From Pirellulales bacterium (GTDB lineage: Bacteria > Planctomycetota > Planctomycetia > Pirellulales > Thermoguttaceae): a DNA stretch of 64,000 bases. The position numbers and the translations under genes are program-made. Shown piece after piece: positions 55,637 through 63,952 of the stretch. The stretch lies in the NCBI GenBank assembly GCA_016935315.1, contig JAFGRD010000036.1, positions 1 through 64,000 on the forward strand, written 5' to 3'. A model generated the notes under the pieces. It had not been told where the DNA came from, searched no databases, and was given only the letters and a program-made list of their open reading frames with translations. How positions within the stretch are numbered: position 1 is the first letter of the stretch; each line of letters starts with the position of its first letter.

Positions 55637-55999
55637 TCAGCAGCCGTGCTTTTCGAGCTTCTCGCGGAGCGTATCGGCGGTGAAAGGCTTGACCAGGTAG
55701 TCGGACACTCCGGCCTGGATCGCCTGCATCACGCGGCCTTTTTCCGCCTCCGTGGTCACCATGATGATCGGGACACTCTTGTCTTGTGCCCGGATTTCCT
55801 CGACGACTTCGAGGCCAGTCTTGCCGGGCATGTTCCAGTCGGTCAGCACCATGTCAAACTCACCCGGTTTGAACTGTGACACCGCTTCGGCCCCGTCCGC
55901 TGCCTCGGCCACGTCTGTCACGCCGACGGCCTGAAGTGATCGAAGGATGATCTTCCGCATCGTACTGGAATCGTCAGCCACGAGAACTCGGGTGCTCAT
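55637..55999 (-). CDS. cheY: Single-domain response regulator CheY (divergent copy)
   Basis: 120 residues, a bare receiver domain. The acidic pair is DD (9-10), the phospho-acceptor is Asp54 in LTDWNMPG, the conserved Thr lies in VTTEA (82-83), and Lys104 is in VKPF. Its strong match to chemotaxis CheY (MRKIILRSL, WNMPGKTGLEVVEEIR) and the adjacent che genes support this name. It is transcribed away from cheW across a 478-bp gap. Phosphorylated CheY would bind a flagellar switch or another effector. Confidence 0.93.
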   Translation of the reverse strand: MSTRVLVADDSSTMRKIILRSLQAVGVTDVAEAADGAEAVSQFKPGEFDMVLTDWNMPGKTGLEVVEEIRAQDKSVPIIMVTTEAEKGRVMQAIQAGVSDYLVKPFTADTLREKLEKHGC

Positions 56000-56477
56000 C
56001 GGGTCTCCTCGCTGTTGCTGTCAAGAACGCATTTGATTTGCTACTGAAGGCCTTGGCCTCATGCACCGGTCGTCGCGTGCCGGCGAGGCGACCACGCCGT
56101 ACAGAAACATACGTTGGGCGTATCGACAGTCAAGCGCCGATGGGGCCCGTTTCGCTTCCACGGGCCGCCGGCGCCGAGCAATCGGACTCGACCGGTGCCG
56201 AAGCCTCCGGTGAATGCCGCCCTGACGAACCGGCCGACGCCACTCGCACGTGGAGGCCCGTTTTCAGGAGGGCGGCGATCTCACGGGCATCGAGTCTGCG
56301 CATATCGCCCGGGGCAAGCCAGCGGCGGAATCGTGACCTATAGTTGGCTGAGTAGGGACCGTACGGCCTCGACGCGAAAGGCCGCGCCACCGGCAACTTC
56401 CGGAGAACCGCGCGTCCGACAAGACGTGCAACGCCTTGGCGTCAAAACGTTTGGGACGAGCATATAGGAGTGAACGG
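56000..56477. other. Divergent intergenic region cheY / cheW
   Basis: 478 bp between divergent che genes, expected to hold promoters for both directions. I could not see a clear consensus promoter, RNA gene or repeat here. Confidence 0.5.
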
Positions 56478-56993
56478 GTGTCGAACGCCACACAAGAAGT
56501 CTCGGTCGAAAAGGGCGGTCGAGCAGAGCGTACGGGGACGATGCAACTGGTCAGCTTTCGGTTGGGCCAGGAGGAGTACGGGATGGAGATCACCAAGGTT
56601 CAAGAGATCATCCTGATGGGTGAAATCACCCGTGTCCCGCAGACACCCGACTACATCAAGGGGTTGATCAACTTAAGGAGCACGGTGATTCCGATTGTCG
56701 ACCTGCGTTTGCGTTTCGGTCTCTTGCAGCAGGAAGTGACCGACGAGACGCGGATCATGGTGGTGAACGTGGTGGGCAAGACGATCGGGATCATCGTGGA
56801 TGCGGTCAGCGAAGTGCTGCGGGTCTCGCAGGAACAGGTCGCTCCGCCACCCCCCACCGTTGCCGGCCTGGGGCGCGAGTATCTCACCGGCCTGGTCCGA
56901 CTGGAGCACCGGCTGCTGATCCTGCTGGATATCGACAAGATTCTGGGGGAGGAAGAGACTGTGGCACTGGAGGCCGCGTCGGCAAGACCCTGA
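56478..56993 (+). CDS. cheW: Chemotaxis coupling protein CheW
   Basis: 171 residues. The start chosen is GTG 56478, with AGGAG eight bases upstream; an in-frame ATG at 56436 lacks this. The CheW fold is recognisable from LVSFRLGQEEYGMEITKVQE, PDYIKGLINLRSTVIPIVDL and DAVSEVLRVSQEQ. It links chemoreceptors to CheA. It heads a forward che operon, with 133 bases to cheR. Confidence 0.95.
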   Translation: MSNATQEVSVEKGGRAERTGTMQLVSFRLGQEEYGMEITKVQEIILMGEITRVPQTPDYIKGLINLRSTVIPIVDLRLRFGLLQQEVTDETRIMVVNVVGKTIGIIVDAVSEVLRVSQEQVAPPPPTVAGLGREYLTGLVRLEHRLLILLDIDKILGEEETVALEAASARP

Positions 56994-57126
56994 GCGAGCG
57001 TCAGTCCGTGGGGGCAGCAAGTGTCAGACTGCGTGAGATCTGATCATGCACTTGTGGACAGAGGCCGCAACTGTTCGTCCGGCTCACGGCCGGCTTGAGG
57101 ACATCGTCAGTACGAAGTGAACAACC

Positions 57127-58002
57127 ATGGTTTTGCCCGAATTGATAAAGCCCATATTCCCGGTGTCCAACCTGGAACAAGTGACTGACGACCAGTTGGC
57201 GCGGTTTGCCGAGCTGATCTACGAGCAAACCGGAATACGCGTCTCTCCGCAGAAGAAGACGCTGCTTTCGAATCGGGTGCGTCGCCGCCTGCGAAAGACC
57301 GGAATCGATGGGTTTGAGGCTTATTACCGCCATTTGAGACAACTGCGGCCGAACGATCCGGAGTGGGACGCGTTTCTTCAAGAGATCACCACCCACGAAA
57401 CCTATCTATTTCGCGACGAGTCCCAATGGGATTGGTTCCGCAACGATTTTTTGGCTCAATGCGCGGCCGATGCGCGGTCGGGCCGCGCAGCGCGATCGTT
57501 GCGCATCTGGTCGGCCGCGTGCAGCACCGGCGACGAGGCCGTCACGGCAGCGTGCTGCATTGCCGATGCACTGTCCAACCTACCGCAATGGAAAATCGAG
57601 ATCCTGGGCACGGACATCGGCATCGGCGCTCTGGAGCAGGCGAGAAGCGCGGTTTTCGGCGAGCGGGCCATGCGGTTGGTCCCCCCGGCGTATCGTCGGC
57701 GGTTCTTCAACAAGGCCAAGGATGCCCTTGTCTGGCAGGCCAAACCGATCCTGACCGACATGATCCATTTCCGTCAACACAATCTGATGGACCCGCTGCG
57801 GGAGAAAACGTTCGATCTCGTTTTCCTCAAAAACGTGCTGATCTACTTCGACACGGATTCGAAACGGACGGTTCTGGACAACGTTCGGGCGGCGATTCAG
57901 TGCGGAGGAGTTCTGGTGGCGGGGGCGGCAGAAGGTGTGGCTGATCTGATTCGAGACTTCCAGCGCGTGCAGCCCTGGCTGTACCGCAAACCCACGAAGT
58001 GA
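57127..58002 (+). CDS. cheR: Chemoreceptor glutamate methyltransferase CheR
   Basis: 291 residues from ATG 57127. The N-terminal helical domain (FAELIYEQTGIRVSPQKKTL) precedes the methyltransferase domain with ITTHETYLFRDESQWDWFRN, the SAM loop IWSAACSTGDEA, ILGTDI and LKNVLIYFD. It methylates receptor glutamates using S-adenosylmethionine. The usual SAM-loop text SAGCSTGEEPYS is altered here to SAACSTGDEAVT, and no chemoreceptor or CheB lies in the window. Confidence 0.92.
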   Translation: MVLPELIKPIFPVSNLEQVTDDQLARFAELIYEQTGIRVSPQKKTLLSNRVRRRLRKTGIDGFEAYYRHLRQLRPNDPEWDAFLQEITTHETYLFRDESQWDWFRNDFLAQCAADARSGRAARSLRIWSAACSTGDEAVTAACCIADALSNLPQWKIEILGTDIGIGALEQARSAVFGERAMRLVPPAYRRRFFNKAKDALVWQAKPILTDMIHFRQHNLMDPLREKTFDLVFLKNVLIYFDTDSKRTVLDNVRAAIQCGGVLVAGAAEGVADLIRDFQRVQPWLYRKPTK

Positions 58003-58023
58003 GGCCGCTGGCCGGAGTAAGCA

Positions 58024-61020
58024 ATGAGTGACTCGGATGCCGTCGCACGAGATGAGTTCTTCGACAGCTTGCTGGGGGATTTCCTTGACGAGTCGGGACA
58101 GTTGCTGGACCGGCTAAACGACAACCTGCTTCAACTCGACGAGTGGGTCCGCAGCCTCGGCGAAGGGCACGAACAGCGGTGCGACGAGGCGTTGATGAAC
58201 GATATGTTCCGGTCGGCGCACAGCCTCAAAGGGCTTTCGGCGATGCTCGGACTGACCGACATCAATAGCCTCACTCACAAGGTCGAGAACGTCTTCGACG
58301 CTGCACGCAAAGACGAGTTGATCATCGACGGCGACGTGGTGGAACTGGTGTTTCAGGCGGTTGACCGCCTGGTAAGCCTGGTCGACTCGCTCAAAGAGCC
58401 CGATACCGCAGCCGTCGAGTGCGAATCGGTTGTTGCGGCAATCGGGGAACTGCTCGAGTCGGCGGGCGTGGCCCGCCGGCAGACTTCCCAAGAAGACGCC
58501 GAGCGGGCCCTGCAGGCGGATTTGGCGGAGCCGTCAGGGGAACCACTGCCGGCTCAGCCGCCGGCTGAAGCGGCCGCCGCCGAGGCGGAACCACAGCCGC
58601 CCGCGGGAGAGTCGGGAGGAGAAAAGCCCTTGGATGTTGCGGAAGCGGCAGCCGAAACCGTCCTCGACTTCTTCCAGAACCTCGAAGACGAATTGGATCC
58701 GCAGTCGAAGTACCTCTCGATCTTCATCGACGAGGCGGAACTCTCCCTGGACCAACTGACGGAAACGCTCTTGGCTTTGGAGGAGGGAGGCACCCCGGAG
58801 ACGGTGGAGCGACTGCTGATTGTGTCTCACCGGATCAAGGGTTCGGCCGCCTCGATCGGATTGAACCGCCCGGCCAAGCTGGCACACCTGATGGAAGATC
58901 TGCTGCAGAACCTGGCCGACACGCGGCGTGCCCTGTCGCCCGACGTCACCGACGCGATGCTGAACTGCTCGGACGCTCTGCGGCAGTATGTGGAGGGGCT
59001 GAAGCGAGGTGCACCGCAATCGGATCACTTCAACCGTCTGGCTCACGAATTGCTGGCGGCCCAAGTAGCCGAGGCGCCTTGGCAGCCAGAGAAGCAGTCT
59101 GAGGCTGAGGCAGGCGACGTGGTCGCTCCGGAGCCAAAGCCCTCGCCCGCGCTGGAAGGCATTCCGGCGCCGCTTCGCGAGACCGTGGAGGCGGCCGCCA
59201 CCGACGCCGAGGCAACGCTCGTCGGCAAGGTTGCATTCGCGCCGAAGCTGCCGTTGGTGGGCCTGAAGGCCCGCTTGCTCTACGAGAAGCTCTCGAACCT
59301 GGGCGATGTCTGCTACTTTGATCCACCGTCGGAGGGCCTCGAGGACATCGAAAAGCTCGACGTGCTCGCATTTGGTGTCACCACGAACAGATCGCGCGAG
59401 ATGGTGCAGGGTTGCCTGCGCGTGGCTGGAGTGCGGCAGACGGTTGTGGAGCCGCTGATCGAGCGCGAGCCGTCGCCGATCGGCACGGCCGAAACCGCAC
59501 CTCGCCGGCCGGAGCCCGCCATGCCTGCTGCCCTCGCCGCAGCCCCCCCGACGCCGGGCATGGCCCAAATCGCTTCCAAGACCAAAGCTCGGCCGGCCGA
59601 AGCGGGGTCCAAGCCCACCGAGACCTTGCGCGTGGACATTGACCGCTTGGACCAGTTGATGAATCTTGCCGGTCAACTGGTGATCAACAAGGCCCGCTTC
59701 GTCCAGATTGGCGAATCGCTCAAAGGAGTCTTGACCAGCAAACGGTCTTCGCGCGTGCTCCACAACGCATTTGCCACGTTGGAGAAGATGGCCCAAGGCG
59801 GAACAAGTTCCAACCTGGATAACGATTGGCGCGCAGAGTTGGAGCACAGCCGCGCTCAGGCACGCCGCATCCAGAACGACTTGGAGGCCGTCCGCCGCGA
59901 CGTGGAAATGCTCACGGACGTCCGCAATTCGGTCAACGACTTGTTTGAAACGATCCACCAACTCGATCGGGTCAGCGACGGGATCCAGCAGAGCGTGATG
60001 GACACTCGCATGGTACCGATCGGTCCGCTGTTTGCGCGCTTCAAGCGCGTGGTTCGCGACATCACGCGCGCCAACGGCAAGCTCATCAAGCTGGTGATCC
60101 GCGGTGAGAAGACCGAGTTGGACAAGCGGATGATCGACGAGTTGGGGGACCCGCTGATCCACATGGTCCGCAACTCGGCCGATCACGGAATCGAGATGCC
60201 CGACGTCCGCGAAGCGGCGGGGAAGCCACGCCAAGGAACGGTCACGCTCGACGCCTTTCACCGCGGCAACAGCATCATTATCCAAGTGACGGACGATGGC
60301 AAAGGTCTTGACCCGCATCAAATCCGCCGCAAGGCCTTGGAGAAGGGGCTGGTCAGCGAAGCCGACGTCGAAAAAATGACGCCGCACCAGATCTATCAGT
60401 TGATCTGGGAACCCGGGCTGAGCACGGCGGAGAAGGTCACTGAGGTCTCCGGCCGGGGAATGGGCATGGACATCGTCAAGTCGAAGATCGAAGACCTCAA
60501 CGGGGTTGTCGACCTCGACAGCGAGCCCGGGCAAGGGACGACGCTGACGATCAAGCTCCCGTTGACTCTGGCCATCCTCCCGAGCCTGATGGTCGAAATC
60601 GAGGGCGACGTCTTTGCCATGCCCCTGGAATCGGTCGTCGAGATCGTCAGCGTCGGCCGGCAGGACCTGCACTCCGTCCATCAACAGTGGACGGCTCGCG
60701 TGCGTGGCCGGGTGGTCTCGTTGGTCCATCTCGGCGACGTCTTCACATGGAGCCGAGCACACTCCGACACAGCAAGTTCTGACGCGGACGAAACCACCTT
60801 GGTAATCGTGGCGGAAGGAAGTCGCGAAGTCGGCCTCGCCGTCGACCGGGTGCTCGGAGAAGAAGACATCGTCATCAAGTCGATGGCGGAGAATTACCAA
60901 AACGTTGCGGGAATCGCCGGGGCCAGCATCCTCGGCAACGGCCGCGTCTCGCTGATCCTGGACCTGGTCGCCGTGATCGACATGGCGTCCAACCGGAATG
61001 CCACTGCAGGCGTCTCGTAG
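58024..61020 (+). CDS. cheA: Chemotaxis histidine kinase CheA with two Hpt domains
   Basis: 998 residues, longer than the usual ~650. ATG 58024 follows GGAG. Hpt 1 has His66 in AHSLKG. An Ala/Pro/Glu-rich linker leads to Hpt 2 with His269 in SHRIKGSA. A P2-like segment lies near 390-490 (FAPKLPLVGLKARLLYEKLS). The dimerisation helices follow near 540-650, the ATPase near 700-830 (NSADHGIEMPDVREAAGKP, GRGMGMDIVKSKIEDLNG), and the CheW-like regulatory domain from about 855. Both Hpt sites keep the phosphorylatable His. It autophosphorylates and passes phosphate to CheY. Confidence 0.95.
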   Translation: MSDSDAVARDEFFDSLLGDFLDESGQLLDRLNDNLLQLDEWVRSLGEGHEQRCDEALMNDMFRSAHSLKGLSAMLGLTDINSLTHKVENVFDAARKDELIIDGDVVELVFQAVDRLVSLVDSLKEPDTAAVECESVVAAIGELLESAGVARRQTSQEDAERALQADLAEPSGEPLPAQPPAEAAAAEAEPQPPAGESGGEKPLDVAEAAAETVLDFFQNLEDELDPQSKYLSIFIDEAELSLDQLTETLLALEEGGTPETVERLLIVSHRIKGSAASIGLNRPAKLAHLMEDLLQNLADTRRALSPDVTDAMLNCSDALRQYVEGLKRGAPQSDHFNRLAHELLAAQVAEAPWQPEKQSEAEAGDVVAPEPKPSPALEGIPAPLRETVEAAATDAEATLVGKVAFAPKLPLVGLKARLLYEKLSNLGDVCYFDPPSEGLEDIEKLDVLAFGVTTNRSREMVQGCLRVAGVRQTVVEPLIEREPSPIGTAETAPRRPEPAMPAALAAAPPTPGMAQIASKTKARPAEAGSKPTETLRVDIDRLDQLMNLAGQLVINKARFVQIGESLKGVLTSKRSSRVLHNAFATLEKMAQGGTSSNLDNDWRAELEHSRAQARRIQNDLEAVRRDVEMLTDVRNSVNDLFETIHQLDRVSDGIQQSVMDTRMVPIGPLFARFKRVVRDITRANGKLIKLVIRGEKTELDKRMIDELGDPLIHMVRNSADHGIEMPDVREAAGKPRQGTVTLDAFHRGNSIIIQVTDDGKGLDPHQIRRKALEKGLVSEADVEKMTPHQIYQLIWEPGLSTAEKVTEVSGRGMGMDIVKSKIEDLNGVVDLDSEPGQGTTLTIKLPLTLAILPSLMVEIEGDVFAMPLESVVEIVSVGRQDLHSVHQQWTARVRGRVVSLVHLGDVFTWSRAHSDTASSDADETTLVIVAEGSREVGLAVDRVLGEEDIVIKSMAENYQNVAGIAGASILGNGRVSLILDLVAVIDMASNRNATAGVS

Positions 61021-61031
61021 GAGTCACTGTC

Positions 61032-61649
61032 ATGACTGATGTTCGTTGTCCCGAAAACACAGAGTTGGAAGTACTGCACCAGCTCTTTGCCTCTGCGACC
61101 CACGACGCCTCTGCGGCCATGTGCCGTTGGACCGACGGGTTGATCACCCTGACGCTGGACGAAGTCCGCGAGATAGAACTGGAGCACGTCTGCACCGAGT
61201 TGAATCTGGGCGATGAGCTGCTGACCATGGTCGTGCTCAGTCTCGAAGGCGACATCGGAGGAGAGATGATCCTCACCTTCGACGACCGGAACGGCCGGCA
61301 ACTCGTGGCCTCCCTGCTGCGACGCCCCCTCGTCGAAGAGCCGGAGTGGACCGAGTTGGAGAAATCGGCCCTGACCGAAACCGGCAACATCCTCGGTTGC
61401 GCCTACATGAACGCGCTGACGCGCCTAATCGACCACGAGTTGATTCCGTCGGCCCCCTACTTCATCCAGGACTACGGCGCCAGCGTGTTGCAGCAAGCCC
61501 TGATGGCGCAGGCGATGAACTTCGACAAAGTGTTGATCTGCCGCACGGCATTCCACCGCGAGGGAGAGGAACTCAACTGGCGGGTCCTGTTTGTTCCCAC
61601 GGAAGCCATGCGGAAAGCCATGGAAGCTGCCCTCCACTCCGCCCCGTAA
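61032..61649 (+). CDS. cheC: CheC-like CheY-P phosphatase
   Basis: 205 residues from ATG 61032 with AGGAG upstream, 11 bases after cheA. The second CheC active-site helix is intact (ELEKSALTETGNILG, Glu and Asn in the E-x2-N arrangement). At the position of the first active site (LHQLFASATHDASAAM) the Glu and Asn are missing, so only one catalytic site is likely. CheC speeds CheY-P loss and often binds CheD, whose gene follows. Confidence 0.88.
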   Translation: MTDVRCPENTELEVLHQLFASATHDASAAMCRWTDGLITLTLDEVREIELEHVCTELNLGDELLTMVVLSLEGDIGGEMILTFDDRNGRQLVASLLRRPLVEEPEWTELEKSALTETGNILGCAYMNALTRLIDHELIPSAPYFIQDYGASVLQQALMAQAMNFDKVLICRTAFHREGEELNWRVLFVPTEAMRKAMEAALHSAP

Positions 61650-61695
61650 GATCGAAGTATCCACCCGAAAAGGGCCAGACACGGAAATTTGAAAA

Positions 61696-62187
61696 ATGGC
61701 GTCCTGCACGGCATGCGAAACGACCGGAAACGTCAACGTCTGCATGGGGCAGATTGCCATGGCGAAGGGGCCCGCAAGCCTCAGCGCCGTGCTCGGCTCC
61801 TGCCTCGGCGTAACCCTCCACCACTCCAGAACCAAGTGGGGTATCCTGGCTCACGTGGTCTTGCCCAAAGCGACCGGCGAAGCACTGCTGCCCGGCAAGT
61901 TCGCCGATATCGCGATTCCTCACATGCTCGAGTTGCTCAAAGAGCGGGGAGCCCCGCCGAGCAGCCTGGTTGCCAAGATCGTCGGCGGCGCCTGCATGTT
62001 CGGGGCGGGAGGGCCAATCCAAATCGGCGAAAACAACATCCGGATAGCCAAACAGATCCTGGCAGACACCGGGGTACGGATTGCCGCGGAAGACCTCAGG
62101 GGAAACAGCGGACGACGTATCTCCTTCGACTGCGGCACCGGCCTGATCACCGTGGAAACCATCGGAAAAACACCACGGACCCTGTAA
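61696..62187 (+). CDS. cheD: Chemoreceptor glutamine deamidase CheD
   Basis: 163 residues from ATG 61696. The motifs are AVLGSCLGVTL with nucleophile Cys36, HVVLP with His53, and VGGACMFG. The residue corresponding to the catalytic-triad Thr of Thermotoga CheD is Ser30 here. It deamidates receptor glutamines and is controlled by CheC. The ribosome binding site is weak. Confidence 0.93.
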   Translation: MASCTACETTGNVNVCMGQIAMAKGPASLSAVLGSCLGVTLHHSRTKWGILAHVVLPKATGEALLPGKFADIAIPHMLELLKERGAPPSSLVAKIVGGACMFGAGGPIQIGENNIRIAKQILADTGVRIAAEDLRGNSGRRISFDCGTGLITVETIGKTPRTL

Positions 62188-62242
62188 CGTCACCGGCTTG
62201 GCACGTGGGCCTACCGCCCAGGCAGAAGGGCCACCGACCACC

Positions 62243-62632
62243 ATGGCAAAGACCCTGCTCATAGTTGACGACGCCCTGATCATTCGGGAGCTTATCAAGG
62301 ATGCGGCAACCGACGCCGGTTGGACGATCGTGGGAGAAGCCGGCAACGGCCAGGAAGCCATCGATCGCTACCGCGAACTGCATCCCTTGGCAGCGACACT
62401 CGATCTTGTGATGCCCGAATACGACGGACTGCACGCCCTGCGCGGCATCCTCGCCTACGACACCCAGGCGAAGATCGTGGTCGTCAGTGCGCTCGATCAG
62501 AAAGCGGTGTTGAAGGATGCCTTCAAGCTCGGGGCCGCCGATTTCCTTGTCAAACCGTTCGACCAGCGCGTGCTGGTCGATACGCTCGAACAACTCGTCG
62601 CCGCCGAAGCAGAAATCGGCGGCCAGAGCTGA
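62243..62632 (+). CDS. cheY: Single-domain response regulator (second CheY-like)
   Basis: 129 residues from ATG 62243; an upstream in-frame ATG at 62198 would add 15 unrelated residues. The receiver domain has Asp9-Asp10, phospho-acceptor Asp54 (LDLVMPEYDG), Ser82 (VVSALDQ) and Lys104 (VKPF). It is the last gene of the forward che cluster. Its sequence is closer to Bacillus-type CheY (MPEYDG) than the divergent copy. Confidence 0.92.
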   Translation: MAKTLLIVDDALIIRELIKDAATDAGWTIVGEAGNGQEAIDRYRELHPLAATLDLVMPEYDGLHALRGILAYDTQAKIVVVSALDQKAVLKDAFKLGAADFLVKPFDQRVLVDTLEQLVAAEAEIGGQS

Positions 62633-62638
62633 CGAGTC

Positions 62639-62941
62639 CTAAGCCAGCAGGGCGTCCAATTCTTGACGGACCTGCCGTTCGATACTGCCCTTGAACATCA
62701 TCGCCGCCAGCGGCACTTCGGCCGCCAACCTGACGTGCGACGCCCCCGCCTCCAGCGTGCCGGCGATCTTCATTCCCACCACCTTGAAGCCGAAGGACAG
62801 GGCGCTGTCGCTCCACTGCTCCTGCAGATCGCTCACCTGATCGCCGTAGGCGCCCTTGGCCATGGTAAACTTGTCCTTCAGGCGACGGACGGCTTCCTCC
62901 TGACCGAGAGCGTGTGAGGTTTCCACGGTAATGCGAGGCAT
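62639..62941 (-). CDS. Polyhydroxyalkanoic-acid-system family protein
   Basis: 100 residues from ATG 62941. It matches the small PHA_gran_rgn family: MPRITVETSHALGQEEAVRR at the N-terminus, DLQEQWSDSALSFGFKVVGM in the middle, and VPLAAMMFKGSIERQVRQEL near the end. The family is found with polyhydroxyalkanoate genes in Proteobacteria and more widely in planctomycetes, where no PHA role is shown. It lies 31 bases downstream of the isomerase gene on the same strand. Confidence 0.85.
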   Translation of the reverse strand: MPRITVETSHALGQEEAVRRLKDKFTMAKGAYGDQVSDLQEQWSDSALSFGFKVVGMKIAGTLEAGASHVRLAAEVPLAAMMFKGSIERQVRQELDALLA

Positions 62942-62972
62942 GGCGGCACCTTTCTCGTCCGTCGAGTTGCGA

Positions 62973-63818
62973 TTACGATCCGATCTTGGCCTTCAACTCT
63001 TCGAGCAGCCGGATTCCCGCCCCGATCTCCTCTTTCTGCCGTTGCGGGTCCTGAGGAATCTCCCGCTCGATCGTCAGCGGTCCGTCGTATCCGATCTCAT
63101 CCAGCGTGCGCAAAAAGGCCTCCATGCCGACCTGGCCTTCGCCCAGCGGCACTTCGGCACCCCACTCTTCGCCCGGCTTGGCCGCCCACGTCGCGTCTTT
63201 GCAGTGCACGCTCCGCACGTAGCGGCCCACCTGCTTCAGGGCCTCGATCGGATCGCCCGACCCGTATAGAATCATGTTGGCCGGGTCGAAATTCACAAAC
63301 AGGTTGTCGCGCTGCACGTCCGAAAGAAACTGCAGCAGCCCTTCGGCCGTCTCCTGGCCCGTTTCCAGATGAAACCCCTGCCCGTTGCCTTTGCAATGGT
63401 CGCAGACGTCGCGGGTCACCGAGACCACCTCGCCGTACATCGGGTCCGAGGTGTCGTGGGGGAGGAAGCCCAAGTGAAGTCCCACCGCGTCGACGCCCAA
63501 GATATGGGCAAAGTCGGCGATTTCCGTCATCTCCCGGGTCCGTTCGGCCCGCGTCTCGGGCGGAACCAGCCCCACCGTCCGCTGGCAGGTCGCGATATCG
63601 GCGTAACTCTCGCCCTCGAACCCGCCGAAGACCACCGTGATCCTGATTCCCAGTTCCTTGAGTCGGGCGAGGAACTGTTCCGCCTTGTCGTGCGTGCGGG
63701 TTTCCATCTTGGGGGCATGAAGTTGAATCGTGGAAACGCCCAGCTCGTGCGCGATTTCCAACTGGACGCCCAGACCGGCATCAATGCTGGCAAACACCCC
63801 TAGCGGCCACTTTTTCAC
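62973..63818 (-). CDS. Sugar phosphate isomerase/epimerase (xylose isomerase-like TIM barrel)
   Basis: 281 residues. GTG 63818 was chosen because AAGGAGG precedes it; a longer frame from 63935 runs through an inverted repeat. TIM-barrel features of the AP_endonuc_2 family are IDAGLGVQLEIAHELGVSTI, GLHLGFLPHD, FVNFDPANMILYGSGDPIEA, VRSVHCKDATW and PLTIERE, with the metal-ligand His, Asp and Glu residues in place. The substrate is unknown; related proteins act on keto-sugars or inositol derivatives. Confidence 0.87.
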   Translation of the reverse strand: MKKWPLGVFASIDAGLGVQLEIAHELGVSTIQLHAPKMETRTHDKAEQFLARLKELGIRITVVFGGFEGESYADIATCQRTVGLVPPETRAERTREMTEIADFAHILGVDAVGLHLGFLPHDTSDPMYGEVVSVTRDVCDHCKGNGQGFHLETGQETAEGLLQFLSDVQRDNLFVNFDPANMILYGSGDPIEALKQVGRYVRSVHCKDATWAAKPGEEWGAEVPLGEGQVGMEAFLRTLDEIGYDGPLTIEREIPQDPQRQKEEIGAGIRLLEELKAKIGS

Positions 63819-63869
63819 GGCTTCCTCCTTCCCATTTGGACAGAGTCGCACAGGTATCGATCCCAGAAA

Positions 63870-63905
63870 CATACCCCCTTGGTCCACGGGGAACAAGGGG
63901 GTATG
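63870..63905 (-). terminator. 12-bp inverted repeat upstream of the isomerase gene
   Basis: CATACCCCCTTG (63870-63881) pairs perfectly with CAAGGGGGTATG (63894-63905). On the minus strand only a short TTTCT follows, between the partial gene at the edge and the isomerase start. Terminator, attenuator or protein-binding site are all possible. Confidence 0.4.
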
Positions 63906-63952
63906 CGGCGTTGTGCGCCTCGGCCCCATGCACAACCCTTCTCCGGCTCCGC

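Noticed and set aside
58534-60900. 788-codon minus-strand frame
   Set aside because: It is antisense to cheA, whose domains are all recognisable.
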